The notes beneath the pieces were generated by a model. That model saw only the letters and a list, made by a program, of their open reading frames with translations, was not told where the DNA came from and searched no databases. The translations under genes and the position numbers were made by a program. A stretch of DNA of 40,004 nt from Caldifarciminota bacterium UBA6260 (GTDB lineage: Bacteria; Hydrothermota; 32-111). Where the stretch lies: positions 1 through 40,004 of the forward strand of contig DJVI01000014.1 in assembly GCA_002441125.1 (NCBI GenBank), given 5' to 3'. Below, in pieces: positions 25,080 through 34,841 of the stretch (the first letter of the stretch is position 1; every line of letters begins with the position of its first letter).

Positions 25080-25819
25080 TGGAATTATTTATCTCTCACA
25101 TCTTTTTCAAAGAAAATTTTTTGGATTTAGATTTCATAAAAAAATATTTCGATGGTATAGAGTTGAGAGGGGAAAGGTTGATAAAAGATTATGAAACTTT
25201 TGATTTTTCAAAATTTCAGAAGAAAAATATTGGAACAATAGTCCACTCAACTTTTGAGAATATTGATATCTCATCTCCAAACGAATGGGAGAGAACAAAA
25301 TCTGTAAGGGAGGTTGAGAAATCTGTTCCTATTGCAAAGAGATTGAACTCTAAGTATGTTGTAGTTCATCCATCCGGTAAATTGAAAGATAATATACCAA
25401 GGGAAGAGAGTTTAAAAAGGTCCCTTAAATCACTTTTGGAAATAAGAGAGACTGCAAAGATCTTTAATGTTGAACTTCTTGTTGAGAATTTGCCTTTAGG
25501 TTATCTTGGAAGTGAAGAGATGGAACTAAAATATTTAGTTGATAATGGTTTTAAAATATGTTTTGATTTTGGTCATTCTCTTCTAACATTTGAAAATCCT
25601 TTAAAAACAGTTGAAAAGTTTAAAGATTATATAAAAGTTTTGCATCTACATTCTAACGATAGGAAATCTGATAAGCACGATTTTGTTAAAGAAGATTTTG
25701 TAATGTATGAAGATCTTATAGAAAAAATGCCAAAGGATATCTTTGTTGTTATTGAAACAAAAGAAGAGAAAAAAGATAATGTTTTGGAGTTTTTGAATGG
25801 GTATAGATATAAAAAGTGA
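25079..25819 (+). CDS. Xylose-isomerase-like TIM-barrel protein
   Basis: A 246-residue protein of the AP-endonuclease-2 / sugar phosphate isomerase-epimerase superfamily. Candidate metal-binding and phosphate or sugar-facing motifs appear in the usual order: YVVVHPSG, LLVENLP, CFDFGHS and LHLHSND, followed by IETK near the end. Members act as sugar epimerases, isomerases or DNA endonucleases; the substrate here is unknown. It starts with a TAATG overlap with the ATPase and overlaps map by 23 bases. Confidence 0.75.
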   Translation: MELFISHIFFKENFLDLDFIKKYFDGIELRGERLIKDYETFDFSKFQKKNIGTIVHSTFENIDISSPNEWERTKSVREVEKSVPIAKRLNSKYVVVHPSGKLKDNIPREESLKRSLKSLLEIRETAKIFNVELLVENLPLGYLGSEEMELKYLVDNGFKICFDFGHSLLTFENPLKTVEKFKDYIKVLHLHSNDRKSDKHDFVKEDFVMYEDLIEKMPKDIFVVIETKEEKKDNVLEFLNGYRYKK

Positions 25820-26549
25820 AAAAGAAATTTTGTTGATGAGGGATTCTGGCAAGATACTTTCAGATATCCTTTCTGAGATTAAGGAAAAAATAGTTGTTGG
25901 AATAACAACATTCGAAATAGAGATGGAGCTTAGAAAACTTCTAAAAAAGAATAAGGTTAGGTCACCTTTTTTAGGTTATAAAGGATACCCTGCAGTAAGC
26001 TGTATATCGGTCAACGATGTTATCGTTCATGGGATACCATCAGATTACAGGATAAAAGATGGAGACATAGTTTCCGTTGATATGGGAGTAAATTACAAAG
26101 GATTTATAACGGATGCTGCAAGAACCTTTTTGGTAGGCAATGTTTCAGAGGAAGGTATAAAACTTGTTGATGTTACCAGAAGGTCATTTTATGAAGGTGC
26201 AAAGATGGCTGTTGAAGGAAACCATCTTTACGATATCTCTTTTATGATACAGAAAACTGTTGAAAAAGAAGGTTTTTCACTTGTTAGAGATTTTGTGAGT
26301 CATGGAGTTGGTAGAAGATTGCATGAGGAGCCTTTTTTCCAGAATTTTGGGGAAAAGGGAAAAGGTCCGATTTTGAAGTATGGAATGTGTCTTGCTATAG
26401 AACCTATGGTAAATCAGGGAAGTTATAGAATAAAAATACTTGAAGATGGGTGGACAGCTGTAACTGAAGATGGTAAACTATCAGCACATTATGAGAACAC
26501 TGTTCTTGTTGGAAAAGATGGTTTCGAAATTTTAACTGAAAAGAATTAA
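25797..26549 (+). CDS. map: Methionine aminopeptidase, type I
   Basis: Removes the initiator methionine from new proteins. The 250-residue protein carries the full set of metal and catalytic residues: His78 (VIVHG), Asp95 and Asp106, His169 (SHGVGRRLHE), Glu202 (AIEPMV) and Glu233. There is no N-terminal zinc extension. The ATG at 25797 has GGAG about 8 bases upstream and lies inside the previous gene. A gap of 12 bases leads to the M18 peptidase, so two aminopeptidases are encoded side by side. Confidence 0.96.
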   Translation: MGIDIKSEKEILLMRDSGKILSDILSEIKEKIVVGITTFEIEMELRKLLKKNKVRSPFLGYKGYPAVSCISVNDVIVHGIPSDYRIKDGDIVSVDMGVNYKGFITDAARTFLVGNVSEEGIKLVDVTRRSFYEGAKMAVEGNHLYDISFMIQKTVEKEGFSLVRDFVSHGVGRRLHEEPFFQNFGEKGKGPILKYGMCLAIEPMVNQGSYRIKILEDGWTAVTEDGKLSAHYENTVLVGKDGFEILTEKN

Positions 26550-26561
26550 AAAGGAGATAAA

Positions 26562-27929
26562 ATGAAAGATGAAATTTTGTATCTTAGAAAAAATGGTTGG
26601 GAGAAATATGATCCTAAGGGTATGGATGAGGTTTTCGATTATGGGTCGAAGTATATAGAATTTTTGAAAAATTCTAAAACTGAAAGGTTGACTCTACATT
26701 ATTTAAAAAATTTGGCTGAAAAGAAAGGCTACTCCAAAGATGGTAAAGAAAAGTTTTTTCTTATAAACAAAGATAAAAATATCGCTTTTGTAAATCTGGG
26801 TGATATATCACCACTTAAAGGAATAAAACTTATAGGAAGTCATAGTGATGCGCCAAGAATAGATATTAAACAGAATCCACTTTACGAGAAGGAAGGTATA
26901 GCACACTTAAAAACACATTATTATGGTGGTATAAAAAAATATCATTACCTTGCAAGACCTCTTTCCCTTTATGGTGTTGTTATCAGAAAAGATGGTAAAA
27001 GGATAGATATTGCGATAGGTGATAAAGAAGGTGATCCTGTTTTCACAATAAATGATCTTTTACCACATCTTGCCAAAAGTCAGTATGAGAAGAATTTAAG
27101 GGATGCTTTTGAAGGTGAAAAATTGAATATAATAGTTGGGTCAATACCTTTAAAGCAGGAAAAAGATAATCCGGTAAAAAAGATGATCCTGAAAATTTTA
27201 AATGAAAGGTATGGAATAGTTGAAGAGGATTTCATATCTTCAGAACTTGAAATAGTTCCACAGGGTAGTGTTTTTGAAGTAGGTTTAGACAGATCTTTTA
27301 TCGGTGGATATGGACATGATGATAGGATATGTTCTTTTACATCATCAACCGCGCTTTTTGACGCAAAAAATAAATATACTGTTTGTTCTGTTCTTTTCGA
27401 TAAGGAAGAGGTTGGATCAACCGGTGCTACTGGAGCGAGGTCATTATTTTTAGAAGATCTTGTTATAGAAATTTTAAAAAGAAAGGGAATAAAACCAACT
27501 TATGAAAACATAAGAGAAGTCTTGAAAAACTCTGATTTCATATCTGCCGATGTATCAGCAGGTATAGACCCTGATTTCCAAGAAGTACATGAAGAGCAGA
27601 ACGGAGCAAAAATAGGTTATGGAGTTGTAATTACGAAATTCACAGGTTCTGGTGGTAAAAGTGGAGCAAACGATGCCAACGCAGAATACCTTTTCAAGAT
27701 AAAAGAAGTATTCAGCAAAAACAATGTTACCTGGCAGATAGCTGAACTTGGAAAGGTTGATGCTGGAGGAGGCGGAACAATTGCTGGATTTCTCGCTTTC
27801 TACAATTCAAATGTTATAGACTGTGGCCCTGCACTTTTAGGAATGCATTCTCCTTTTGAACTTGTTTCCAAAGTTGATCTTTTTGAGACTTACAACGCTT
27901 ACAAAGCATTTTATGAAATTGAAGAATAA
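26562..27929 (+). CDS. M18-family zinc aminopeptidase
   Basis: A 455-residue cytosolic metallopeptidase of family M18 (aspartyl/lysyl aminopeptidase group), which forms large dodecameric shells and removes N-terminal residues from peptides. Motifs include LIGSHSDAPRID (zinc His94), HYYGGIKKY, SVLFDKEEVGSTGATGA with the catalytic Glu pair, ISADVSAGIDPDF, and TKFTGSGGKSGANDANAEY. It fits the bacterial Thermotoga-type group in length. The AAGGAGA ribosome site precedes the ATG. It is the last gene of the panD unit; the next promoter begins six bases beyond its stop. Confidence 0.92.
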   Translation: MKDEILYLRKNGWEKYDPKGMDEVFDYGSKYIEFLKNSKTERLTLHYLKNLAEKKGYSKDGKEKFFLINKDKNIAFVNLGDISPLKGIKLIGSHSDAPRIDIKQNPLYEKEGIAHLKTHYYGGIKKYHYLARPLSLYGVVIRKDGKRIDIAIGDKEGDPVFTINDLLPHLAKSQYEKNLRDAFEGEKLNIIVGSIPLKQEKDNPVKKMILKILNERYGIVEEDFISSELEIVPQGSVFEVGLDRSFIGGYGHDDRICSFTSSTALFDAKNKYTVCSVLFDKEEVGSTGATGARSLFLEDLVIEILKRKGIKPTYENIREVLKNSDFISADVSAGIDPDFQEVHEEQNGAKIGYGVVITKFTGSGGKSGANDANAEYLFKIKEVFSKNNVTWQIAELGKVDAGGGGTIAGFLAFYNSNVIDCGPALLGMHSPFELVSKVDLFETYNAYKAFYEIEE

Positions 27930-27934
27930 TTTTA

Positions 27935-27963
27935 TTGAAATATTACAAATTATAAGTTATAAT
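27935..27963 (+). promoter_or_regulatory. Sigma-A-type promoter for the polysaccharide locus
   Basis: TTGAAA (27935-27940) and TATAAT (27958-27963) are 17 bases apart, the optimal spacing. The expected start is near 27970, and an AAAAGGAGA ribosome site precedes the ATG at 27988. It is the only promoter I see for the nine genes that follow. Confidence 0.65.
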
Positions 27964-27987
27964 AAAAAATTGAAAAAAGGAGATTAG

Positions 27988-28434
27988 ATGAAGAAAATTT
28001 TAATAATCATATTATTTATATTTTCTATTTCAATTTTTTCTCAGGATTTCAAAAGTTATTATTATTCACAGAATGAAGAGAATGTTTTAATGATAAGGGT
28101 AAATGTATGGGGTTATGTGAACAATCCTACAAGTTTTCTTGTACCTGATGGAACAGATCTTATTACTGCGATTTCTTATGCTGGAGGTCCAAAAGAGAAT
28201 GCTAATCTAAATGGAGTTGTTGTAATCCATTCTGATGGTTCAAGGGAGATTTGCGATCTAGCAAAGTTCAAAAATGAAAATTCAAGGAAACACAATCCTA
28301 TTTTAAAACCTGGAGATACCGTAAGAGTTGGTGGTGATTTTATCTACCATCTCACAAGATATTTAAGGGATATTTACAATGTTGCAGTTATTGCGAACAC
28401 AGTTTTCATTCTTTATACCTATATTTCAAAGTAA
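27988..28434 (+). CDS. Exported SLBB-domain protein (polysaccharide export type)
   Basis: A 148-residue protein. Residues 1-18 form a signal peptide. Residues about 35-118 are an SLBB domain (VWGYVNNPTSFLVPDGTDLITAISYAGGP split over the first half, then LKPGDTVRVGG). A single hydrophobic segment near the C-terminus (VAVIANTVFILYTY) may anchor it. The usual Poly_export domain of Wza-like channels is missing, so this is a stand-alone SLBB protein. It is the first gene of the polysaccharide operon, directly before the Wzz/BY-kinase, which makes a role in export or in docking to the kinase likely. Confidence 0.78.
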   Translation: MKKILIIILFIFSISIFSQDFKSYYYSQNEENVLMIRVNVWGYVNNPTSFLVPDGTDLITAISYAGGPKENANLNGVVVIHSDGSREICDLAKFKNENSRKHNPILKPGDTVRVGGDFIYHLTRYLRDIYNVAVIANTVFILYTYISK

Positions 28435-28443
28435 GGGGTTTTT

Positions 28444-30615
28444 ATGTTAGAAGATCTACAGGAACAGGAAAAGTTATCACTGAATGATTATTTGGCTATA
28501 GTTTCGAAATACAAAGTTTTGATATTGGTAATTGCACTTTTGATATTTTTTCTTTCTGTTGTTTTAACATTACTTGAAAAACCTAAGTATACTGCTAAAA
28601 CAATTTTGATGTTTGAAAGAGTTAATACAGGTTCAACATTTTTTCCAGTTACGGATCCTCTTGGAATGGAAGCTTTGTTGAACAACCAGACTCAGATACT
28701 TAAATCCAGATCCCTAATGGAAAGGGTAAACCTTGCTCTGAGAGAAGATACAATTTTAAAACAGAAAGGTTACACAAAAGTTTCAGCTTCAAGACAGAAC
28801 CTATCAATCAGTAAGATACAGGATACTTATATAATAGAGGTTGTCTATAAAACCACAGACCCGTTCCTTGCTGCTTATATAACGAATAAGATAGCGAGAG
28901 AGTATTACAAAATGAACCTTGATGCTATGAGGATGACAGTCTCTCAGGTAAGAATCTTTCTTGAAGAACAGTTGAAAAAAATAGAAACTGAGCTAAACCA
29001 TTCAGAATTGCTTTTAAGGGATTATAAAAAGAACAACAAAATTTCAATTCTTGAGGATGAAACAAAAATATTGATAAATCAGGTATCACAGTTTGAAACC
29101 GATTATAAAGGGATACTACTTAATATAGATACATACACTAAACAGAAAGAATACCTTTTGAAAGAATTGGATCAAACACAGAAGGAAATGCTTGAAAATA
29201 TTTCAAGTTACAGAACGAATGTTATGGAAAACATCTTTGCCGAGATCTCAAAACTTGAGACTGATAAAGCTTATTTTATCTCTCAAGGTTATTCAAACGA
29301 ACATCCAAAAATATTAGAGATAAATTCAAAAATAGAGAGTTTGAAAAACCAGTTGAAGGATGAAACAGAAAAATCTTTGAAAGAGAATACAGTTCCCAAA
29401 AACCCCTTAAAATATTCAGGAGATATAGTTCAACAGATAGTTGAAATCAATAACAATATTTCTCTTCTACAAGCGAAAGCTGAAGCTTTAAAAAAGGTTA
29501 TAGATGTTTATAACAGTAGACTTGAAAATGTACCTGATCAATCGATACAACTTGTTAGACTTGAAAGGAATGCCAAGGTAAATGAAGATATATACCTTAT
29601 GCTTAAGAGAAGGTATGAGGAAGCTAAGTTACAGGAAGTAGCAGAAGTTGGTAATGTTTCAATAATCGATACCGCTGTTGTTTCAAAGATACCAGTAAGT
29701 CCGAAAAAGGAGAAAAATTTCCTTATGGGAATAATACTTGGAATATTCTTTGGAATTACTGTAGCTTTCATACTTTTCTTCCTCGATGAATCTATAAGGA
29801 CAACAGAAGAGGTAGAACATTATACTGGAGAACAGATATTAGGTATAATAACTTACATAGGTGGGAATGGTAGGAAAGATAAGAGTAAAGGTGAGAAAAA
29901 AGTTTCTGAAGATGAAATGATAGAAAAGATGAGAAAAAAATTGATAATAAATATGGAACCTCATGCTCCAATTGCTGAAGCGTACAGAAGTATTAGGACA
30001 CAGATAAAATATAGGAGTAAAGAAGGGGAAAAACTTGTTTATGTTTTCACCTCTTCCATACCTGGAGAAGGTAAATCCACTACTATTTCAAACCTTGGTA
30101 TAACTATTGCAAACCTTGGTAAAAAGGTAGTTTTAATAGATGCTGATATGAGAAAACCTGTTATTCATAAAATATTCAATGTGAGAAATGGAATCGGTCT
30201 TGCACATTATATTAATGGAAAAGCTACATTTGAAGAGATAAAAAGAGATACCGAAGTTGAGAATCTTACAGTTATAACTTATGGAACGAGACCTATTAAC
30301 CCATCAGAACTACTTGAAAACCCTAAGATGAAAGAACTTCTTGAAATCTGTAAGAATGACTACGATTATGTTCTTGTAGATGCTCCACCTGTAAATGTTG
30401 TTACAGATCCGATAGTTCTTGCTAACTATGCAGATAAACTCTTATGGGTAGTTTCCCCTGGAAAGGTTAAGAGAAAAGATTTAAGACATGCGAGAAAACT
30501 TTTAGTTCCAGTAAAAAGAAAAATTTTGGGTGTTATTCTTAACAGCTCTAAAACTGAAGTTTCTTCATACTATTCAGTTTACTATAAAAAATATTATGGA
30601 GAAGGTGAACTATGA
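28444..30615 (+). CDS. Wzz-type chain-length protein fused to BY-kinase
   Basis: A 723-residue inner-membrane protein that controls polysaccharide chain length and export. The Wzz domain has a first membrane segment near 27-47, a long coiled-coil periplasmic region, and the second membrane segment near 425-445 after PVSPKKEKN. The cytosolic tyrosine kinase follows: Walker A SSIPGEGKST with Lys544, Walker A' VVLIDADMRKP, Walker B YVLVDAPP. The last 17 residues hold a six-tyrosine cluster (709, 710, 713, 714, 717, 718) for autophosphorylation. This single-chain layout is usual in Gram-negative phyla. The ribosome site AAGGGG precedes the ATG. Confidence 0.93.
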   Translation: MLEDLQEQEKLSLNDYLAIVSKYKVLILVIALLIFFLSVVLTLLEKPKYTAKTILMFERVNTGSTFFPVTDPLGMEALLNNQTQILKSRSLMERVNLALREDTILKQKGYTKVSASRQNLSISKIQDTYIIEVVYKTTDPFLAAYITNKIAREYYKMNLDAMRMTVSQVRIFLEEQLKKIETELNHSELLLRDYKKNNKISILEDETKILINQVSQFETDYKGILLNIDTYTKQKEYLLKELDQTQKEMLENISSYRTNVMENIFAEISKLETDKAYFISQGYSNEHPKILEINSKIESLKNQLKDETEKSLKENTVPKNPLKYSGDIVQQIVEINNNISLLQAKAEALKKVIDVYNSRLENVPDQSIQLVRLERNAKVNEDIYLMLKRRYEEAKLQEVAEVGNVSIIDTAVVSKIPVSPKKEKNFLMGIILGIFFGITVAFILFFLDESIRTTEEVEHYTGEQILGIITYIGGNGRKDKSKGEKKVSEDEMIEKMRKKLIINMEPHAPIAEAYRSIRTQIKYRSKEGEKLVYVFTSSIPGEGKSTTISNLGITIANLGKKVVLIDADMRKPVIHKIFNVRNGIGLAHYINGKATFEEIKRDTEVENLTVITYGTRPINPSELLENPKMKELLEICKNDYDYVLVDAPPVNVVTDPIVLANYADKLLWVVSPGKVKRKDLRHARKLLVPVKRKILGVILNSSKTEVSSYYSVYYKKYYGEGEL

Positions 30616-31577
30616 AAAAAGCGATTATAACAGGAATAACTGGACAGGATGGTTCGTACCTTGCAGAATTTCTTCTTGAAAAAGGTTATGAAGTTTATGG
30701 AATGGTCAGAAGATCCTCAACAGAAAATTTTGAGAGGATAGAGCATATAAAGGATAGGATAAAATTTTACCATGCCGATCTTTTAGATTTTTCATCTCTG
30801 ATAGAGATGGTTGATGAGATAAGACCCAATGAGATTTATAACCTTGCGGCACAATCCTTTGTCCCAACATCATGGAAACAACCGATACTTACAGGTGAAT
30901 TTACAGCTCTTGGAGTTACAAGGATTTTGGAAGCTATCAAACTGGTTGATAAAAAAATAAGGTTCTATCAGGCGTCATCAAGTGAAATGTTTGGAAAAGT
31001 TTTAGAAATACCTCAGAAGGAGACAACTCCATTCTATCCAAGATCTCCCTATGGTGTTGCAAAAGTGTATGGTCATTTCATCACTGTAAATTATAGGGAA
31101 AGTTATGATATCTTTGCATGTTCTGGAATTCTTTTCAACCATGAGAGTCCAAGAAGGGGAAGAGAGTTCGTTACAAGGAAAATAAGTGAAGGTGTTGCAA
31201 AGATAAAATTGGGATTACAGGATAAATTACATCTTGGAAATCTTGAAGCTAAAAGGGATTGGGGATACGCTGGAGATTATGTTAAAGCTATGTATATGAT
31301 GCTTCAACAAGACAGTCCATCAGATTATGTTATAGCAACTGGAGAAACACATAGTGTAAGAGAATTCGTTAAACTCGCGTTTGAAAGGGTTGATCTCGAT
31401 TATGAAAAATATGTTGTTGTTGATAAAGATCTTTTCAGACCAGCTGAGGTTGACCAGCTTGTTGGGGATTATTCTAAGGCAAAAAAAATTCTTGGATGGG
31501 AACCAACCGTCACATTCAAAGAACTTGTCAATATGATGGTGGATAGTGATCTGAAAAATTTGAAAAATAATGTTTAA
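30612..31577 (+). CDS. gmd: GDP-mannose 4,6-dehydratase
   Basis: Makes GDP-4-keto-6-deoxy-D-mannose from GDP-mannose, the precursor of GDP-fucose, GDP-rhamnose or perosamine. The 321-residue short-chain dehydrogenase has GITGQDGSYLAEFLLEKGY, the SSSEMFG motif with catalytic Ser/Glu, Tyr147-x3-Lys151 (YGVAK), and NHESPRRGREFVTRKI, which is specific for Gmd. The enzyme for the next step is not in the window. It overlaps the kinase by ATGA and the flippase by TAATG. Confidence 0.95.
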   Translation: MKKAIITGITGQDGSYLAEFLLEKGYEVYGMVRRSSTENFERIEHIKDRIKFYHADLLDFSSLIEMVDEIRPNEIYNLAAQSFVPTSWKQPILTGEFTALGVTRILEAIKLVDKKIRFYQASSSEMFGKVLEIPQKETTPFYPRSPYGVAKVYGHFITVNYRESYDIFACSGILFNHESPRRGREFVTRKISEGVAKIKLGLQDKLHLGNLEAKRDWGYAGDYVKAMYMMLQQDSPSDYVIATGETHSVREFVKLAFERVDLDYEKYVVVDKDLFRPAEVDQLVGDYSKAKKILGWEPTVTFKELVNMMVDSDLKNLKNNV

Positions 31578-33118
31578 TGAAAAAAGAAATCGCAATCGAA
31601 TATGCAGTTAAAAATACAATATTCTTATATATAGGTAATATTTTTGTTGCAATTTCAAACCTTCTAATTTCAATTTACATAATAAGAAAATTAACTATTG
31701 AAGAGTTTGGCTTATACAGTTTCATTTTAGGTTCTTTTTTCTTCGTTCAAATTTTTTCCCTTTCAAGTATTTCAACTATTCTTAACAGGTTTGTTCCGGA
31801 ACTTATTGAAAGAAAAAGATATTCTGTTCTAAAAAAACTACTTGAATATTCTTTTCTTATAGTTTTTCTTTCACTTATTTTTATCGCATTACTTTTTAAC
31901 ATTTTTTCAAAACAATTTTCAACATTTTTCAAACTACCGGATATAGTGAATTATCAAGGTGAGATAACCTTTTTTCTTTTCGGATACATTGTTTTGCTTT
32001 ATGTTAGATCGATATCATCTTCAACTCTACTTCAAAAAGAAACAGCCATTATGAATATAACTGCTTCAATTCTAAGGGTTCTTGTTTACGGTGTATTTAT
32101 TTTCAATATAAATTTAAAAAAAATCTTTTTGATAGAGTCTTTGACAAGTTTTTTCAACGCATTTCAGATTTATTTCCTTGTTATTCTTAAATTTATAAAA
32201 AGAAATTTGAATAACGAATCCAAAGACAAGATAGAGAGCTTAAAGAAAAGAATTATAAGGTATGGCATTTTATCATTTTTCAACGAAGTTGGGGCAGGAA
32301 TGATAAACAAGTCGACAAGTTATTATGTTATTTCATCTATGTCAAATCCGGTTGAACTTGGGAAATACTCTTTCGCTTACAAGATAAATGATCTTTTTAT
32401 GAAAATATTCCCCATAGATCAAATAGCGAATGTTTTAAAACCAATATTTTTCATGAAATATGTTAACAAACCAAACGACAAAGAGTATCTTAACAGAATG
32501 TATATTTTTCTTTACAAGTTTTTCTTCTGGGTTTTCGCTTTTCTATGTTTCTACTTTATTTCAGTTTCAGATCTTGTTATAAGATTTGTTTTCGATCCAA
32601 AATATATAGATTCAAAAAGGATAACAGATATTATTTTCATGTTCACTCTTTTTAACGCTTTTCAGGTTCCCTTAGCTTTTGTAGTTCTTTCCCTTGAAAA
32701 ACTTGAAATTAATCTTATAAGTAAAATCTCACTTGTTTTCAATGTTGTTGGTTCTATTATAGTTATAAAATATTTTGGAATAACTGGTGTAGCGGTTATT
32801 CTCGGAATATCTATTCTGATGAAAAACCTTATTATAGTTGTTCTTTTAAGAAAATATATTAAACTCTCATTCCCTTTACTTTCACTACTCAAAACTACAT
32901 CAATATCCCTTTTATTATTTTTTGTAATTTCACTTGTTAAAAATCTTTTTATTTTCAATAAAACGATTACAGCTTACATTTTCATCGTTGTAACATTCCT
33001 TTTGGGAATTTTTCTCTATTATATACTTTCAAGGTTAGTAAATCCTTTTGAGAAAGATGAAAAGGATATTGTTAACAGTATGTTGAAAAAAGTTAAACTT
33101 TCATTTATTAGATTATGA
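31577..33118 (+). CDS. Wzx-like polysaccharide flippase (MOP superfamily)
   Basis: A 513-residue protein with about 12-14 membrane segments and no other domain, typical of the polysaccharide-biosynthesis / MATE-like exporters that flip lipid-linked repeat units. TIEEFGLYSFILG near the N-terminus is the usual opening motif of Wzx-type proteins. Its sequence is poorly conserved elsewhere, as usual for this family. Position between gmd and the transferases supports the call. The start is fixed by TAATG overlap with gmd. Confidence 0.85.
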   Translation: MKKEIAIEYAVKNTIFLYIGNIFVAISNLLISIYIIRKLTIEEFGLYSFILGSFFFVQIFSLSSISTILNRFVPELIERKRYSVLKKLLEYSFLIVFLSLIFIALLFNIFSKQFSTFFKLPDIVNYQGEITFFLFGYIVLLYVRSISSSTLLQKETAIMNITASILRVLVYGVFIFNINLKKIFLIESLTSFFNAFQIYFLVILKFIKRNLNNESKDKIESLKKRIIRYGILSFFNEVGAGMINKSTSYYVISSMSNPVELGKYSFAYKINDLFMKIFPIDQIANVLKPIFFMKYVNKPNDKEYLNRMYIFLYKFFFWVFAFLCFYFISVSDLVIRFVFDPKYIDSKRITDIIFMFTLFNAFQVPLAFVVLSLEKLEINLISKISLVFNVVGSIIVIKYFGITGVAVILGISILMKNLIIVVLLRKYIKLSFPLLSLLKTTSISLLLFFVISLVKNLFIFNKTITAYIFIVVTFLLGIFLYYILSRLVNPFEKDEKDIVNSMLKKVKLSFIRL

Positions 33119-33726
33119 TACTATCAAAAATAGTTCAAAGGTACAGAAAAATTAAAAAGGGTATTCTTTCTTTTATTTGTTCTAAATTCCTTTTGAAAAC
33201 TAATGGGTTAGTTAATTTTTATGGTATTCCCTATCTATCACACCCTGAAAATATTTATATTGGTAAAAAAAGTAGGATATATCATCATGTTACTCTAAGT
33301 GCCTCTAAAGTTAAAAATTCACTTGTTATAGGTGAAAATTGTGATATACAACCTTATTCGATAATTAGAGTTTCAGGTGGGAAAATAGTTATAGGAAACT
33401 ATTGTTCCCTTAACAGTTTTTCAATGATCGTTTCAAATGGAGATATAATAATAAAAGATTTTGTAAGGATAGGACCTCACACTCTTATTATTTCAAGCAA
33501 CCATGTTTTTGATGATATTGACAAAAAGATCTTTGAACAGGGAACTATAGGCAAAGGAATCGTTATCGAAGAGGATGTTTGGATTGGAAGCGGGGTTAGA
33601 GTTCTTGATGGTGTTAGGATAGGAAAAGGCTCGATAGTTGCAGCTGGGGCTGTTGTTACAAAAGATGTCCCGGAAAAAGTTGTAGTTGCAGGGATTCCTG
33701 CAAAAGTGATAAAGGAGCGCTTTTGA
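33115..33726 (+). CDS. Hexapeptide-repeat acyltransferase
   Basis: A 203-residue left-handed beta-helix protein of the LpxA/CysE-type acetyltransferase group. Hexapeptide repeats run from about residue 45 (IYIGKKSRIY) to 200, with the typical GSGVRVLDGVRIGKGSIVAAG and VVTKDVPEKVVVAGIPAK near the end. The His in HTLIISSNHVF is a candidate catalytic residue. It likely acetylates a sugar of the polysaccharide. ATGA overlap with the flippase. Confidence 0.88.
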   Translation: MILSKIVQRYRKIKKGILSFICSKFLLKTNGLVNFYGIPYLSHPENIYIGKKSRIYHHVTLSASKVKNSLVIGENCDIQPYSIIRVSGGKIVIGNYCSLNSFSMIVSNGDIIIKDFVRIGPHTLIISSNHVFDDIDKKIFEQGTIGKGIVIEEDVWIGSGVRVLDGVRIGKGSIVAAGAVVTKDVPEKVVVAGIPAKVIKERF

Positions 33727-34841
33727 GAAAAGTTTTGATAGTTTCAAAATATTTTTATCCTTTTGAATCAGGGTCTGAAAAAACAACAAGGTATATCGTT
33801 GATTACCTGTTAAAAAGAAACTACAATGTTATACTTTTCTGTTTAAAAGGTGATTCACAAAAATTGAGCGAAAAGGTAGTTTTTTACAGTATAAAAAATT
33901 TTGAAAAATTTTATGACAGATTTTCGAAGAAAAAAATATTGAAAGAAATTTTAGATACTATTTTTGGTTTTGTTTTTATTTTCAAAATTGTTTTGAAGGA
34001 AAAAGTTAAAGTTATAAATGTTCATTACGCTGAAGGTGTTATGTTGCCTGCGGTAATACTTGGTAAAATTTTTTCAATTAAAACTGTTATCTTGTGGCCG
34101 ACAAGTTCAGTTAACCATCTTAAAAAATATGAAAAAAAGATCGTTTACATTTATAGTAAAATATCTTCAAAAATTTCAGATCTTTTTATTGCGAAAGGGA
34201 TGGATGAGGTAGAAATAAAAAAGATTTTCAAAGTTAATTCAAAAAGACTTGTTGCTACTCCAAACCCTATAGAACAAAAAGATTATGATCTACCTTTTCC
34301 AGAAAAATCGGAAAAGTTAGGTATCTACTATCTTGGTAAATATAACGGTTTCAAAAGGCCAGATATACTTGTAAGAGCACTCGCAAAAATGAAATTGGAG
34401 AATAGAAGAAAAATCTTTGTCTCTTTGTATGGAGAAGGTGATTACAAAAGCAAAGTTGATGACCTTGTTAAAAAACTTGATCTTGAAAGAATAGTAACTG
34501 TTAATCCACCAACAAGGGATGTTAAAGGTGTTATAAAAAACCATCATATTTTTGTTTATCCTTCACCTTTCGAACCAGCTTTTGCCCAATCTATACTTGA
34601 GTCATTTTCAGCTGGCAGATTGGTTGTATGTAAAAAAACAAAAGCGATGGAAAGATATTTTAACGAAGATTCCTATTTCGGTTTGGAGAAGATGGATTCT
34701 TCAAGTTTATCAAAAATTCTCGATTGGATAGTTGAAAATTATGAGAAAGAGAAAGTCAAAGGGATTAAAGCAAAAAAGATTATAATCGAAAAGTTCAACT
34801 TTGATTATTTTATGGATATTCTTGAGGAGTGTTTATCGTGA
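33723..34841 (+). CDS. Glycosyltransferase, GT4-like
   Basis: A 372-residue GT-B fold transferase. The N-terminal half begins VLIVSKYFYPFESGSEKTTRYI, typical of GT4. The C-terminal half has FVSLYGEGDYKSK and the donor-binding EPAFAQSILE (E-x7-E). The start is TTG at 33723, chosen because AAAGGAG (33711-33717) is five bases away and the TTGA overlaps the previous stop. It adds a sugar to the growing repeat unit; the donor is unknown. The next gene overlaps by GTGA. Confidence 0.87.
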   Translation: MRKVLIVSKYFYPFESGSEKTTRYIVDYLLKRNYNVILFCLKGDSQKLSEKVVFYSIKNFEKFYDRFSKKKILKEILDTIFGFVFIFKIVLKEKVKVINVHYAEGVMLPAVILGKIFSIKTVILWPTSSVNHLKKYEKKIVYIYSKISSKISDLFIAKGMDEVEIKKIFKVNSKRLVATPNPIEQKDYDLPFPEKSEKLGIYYLGKYNGFKRPDILVRALAKMKLENRRKIFVSLYGEGDYKSKVDDLVKKLDLERIVTVNPPTRDVKGVIKNHHIFVYPSPFEPAFAQSILESFSAGRLVVCKKTKAMERYFNEDSYFGLEKMDSSSLSKILDWIVENYEKEKVKGIKAKKIIIEKFNFDYFMDILEECLS

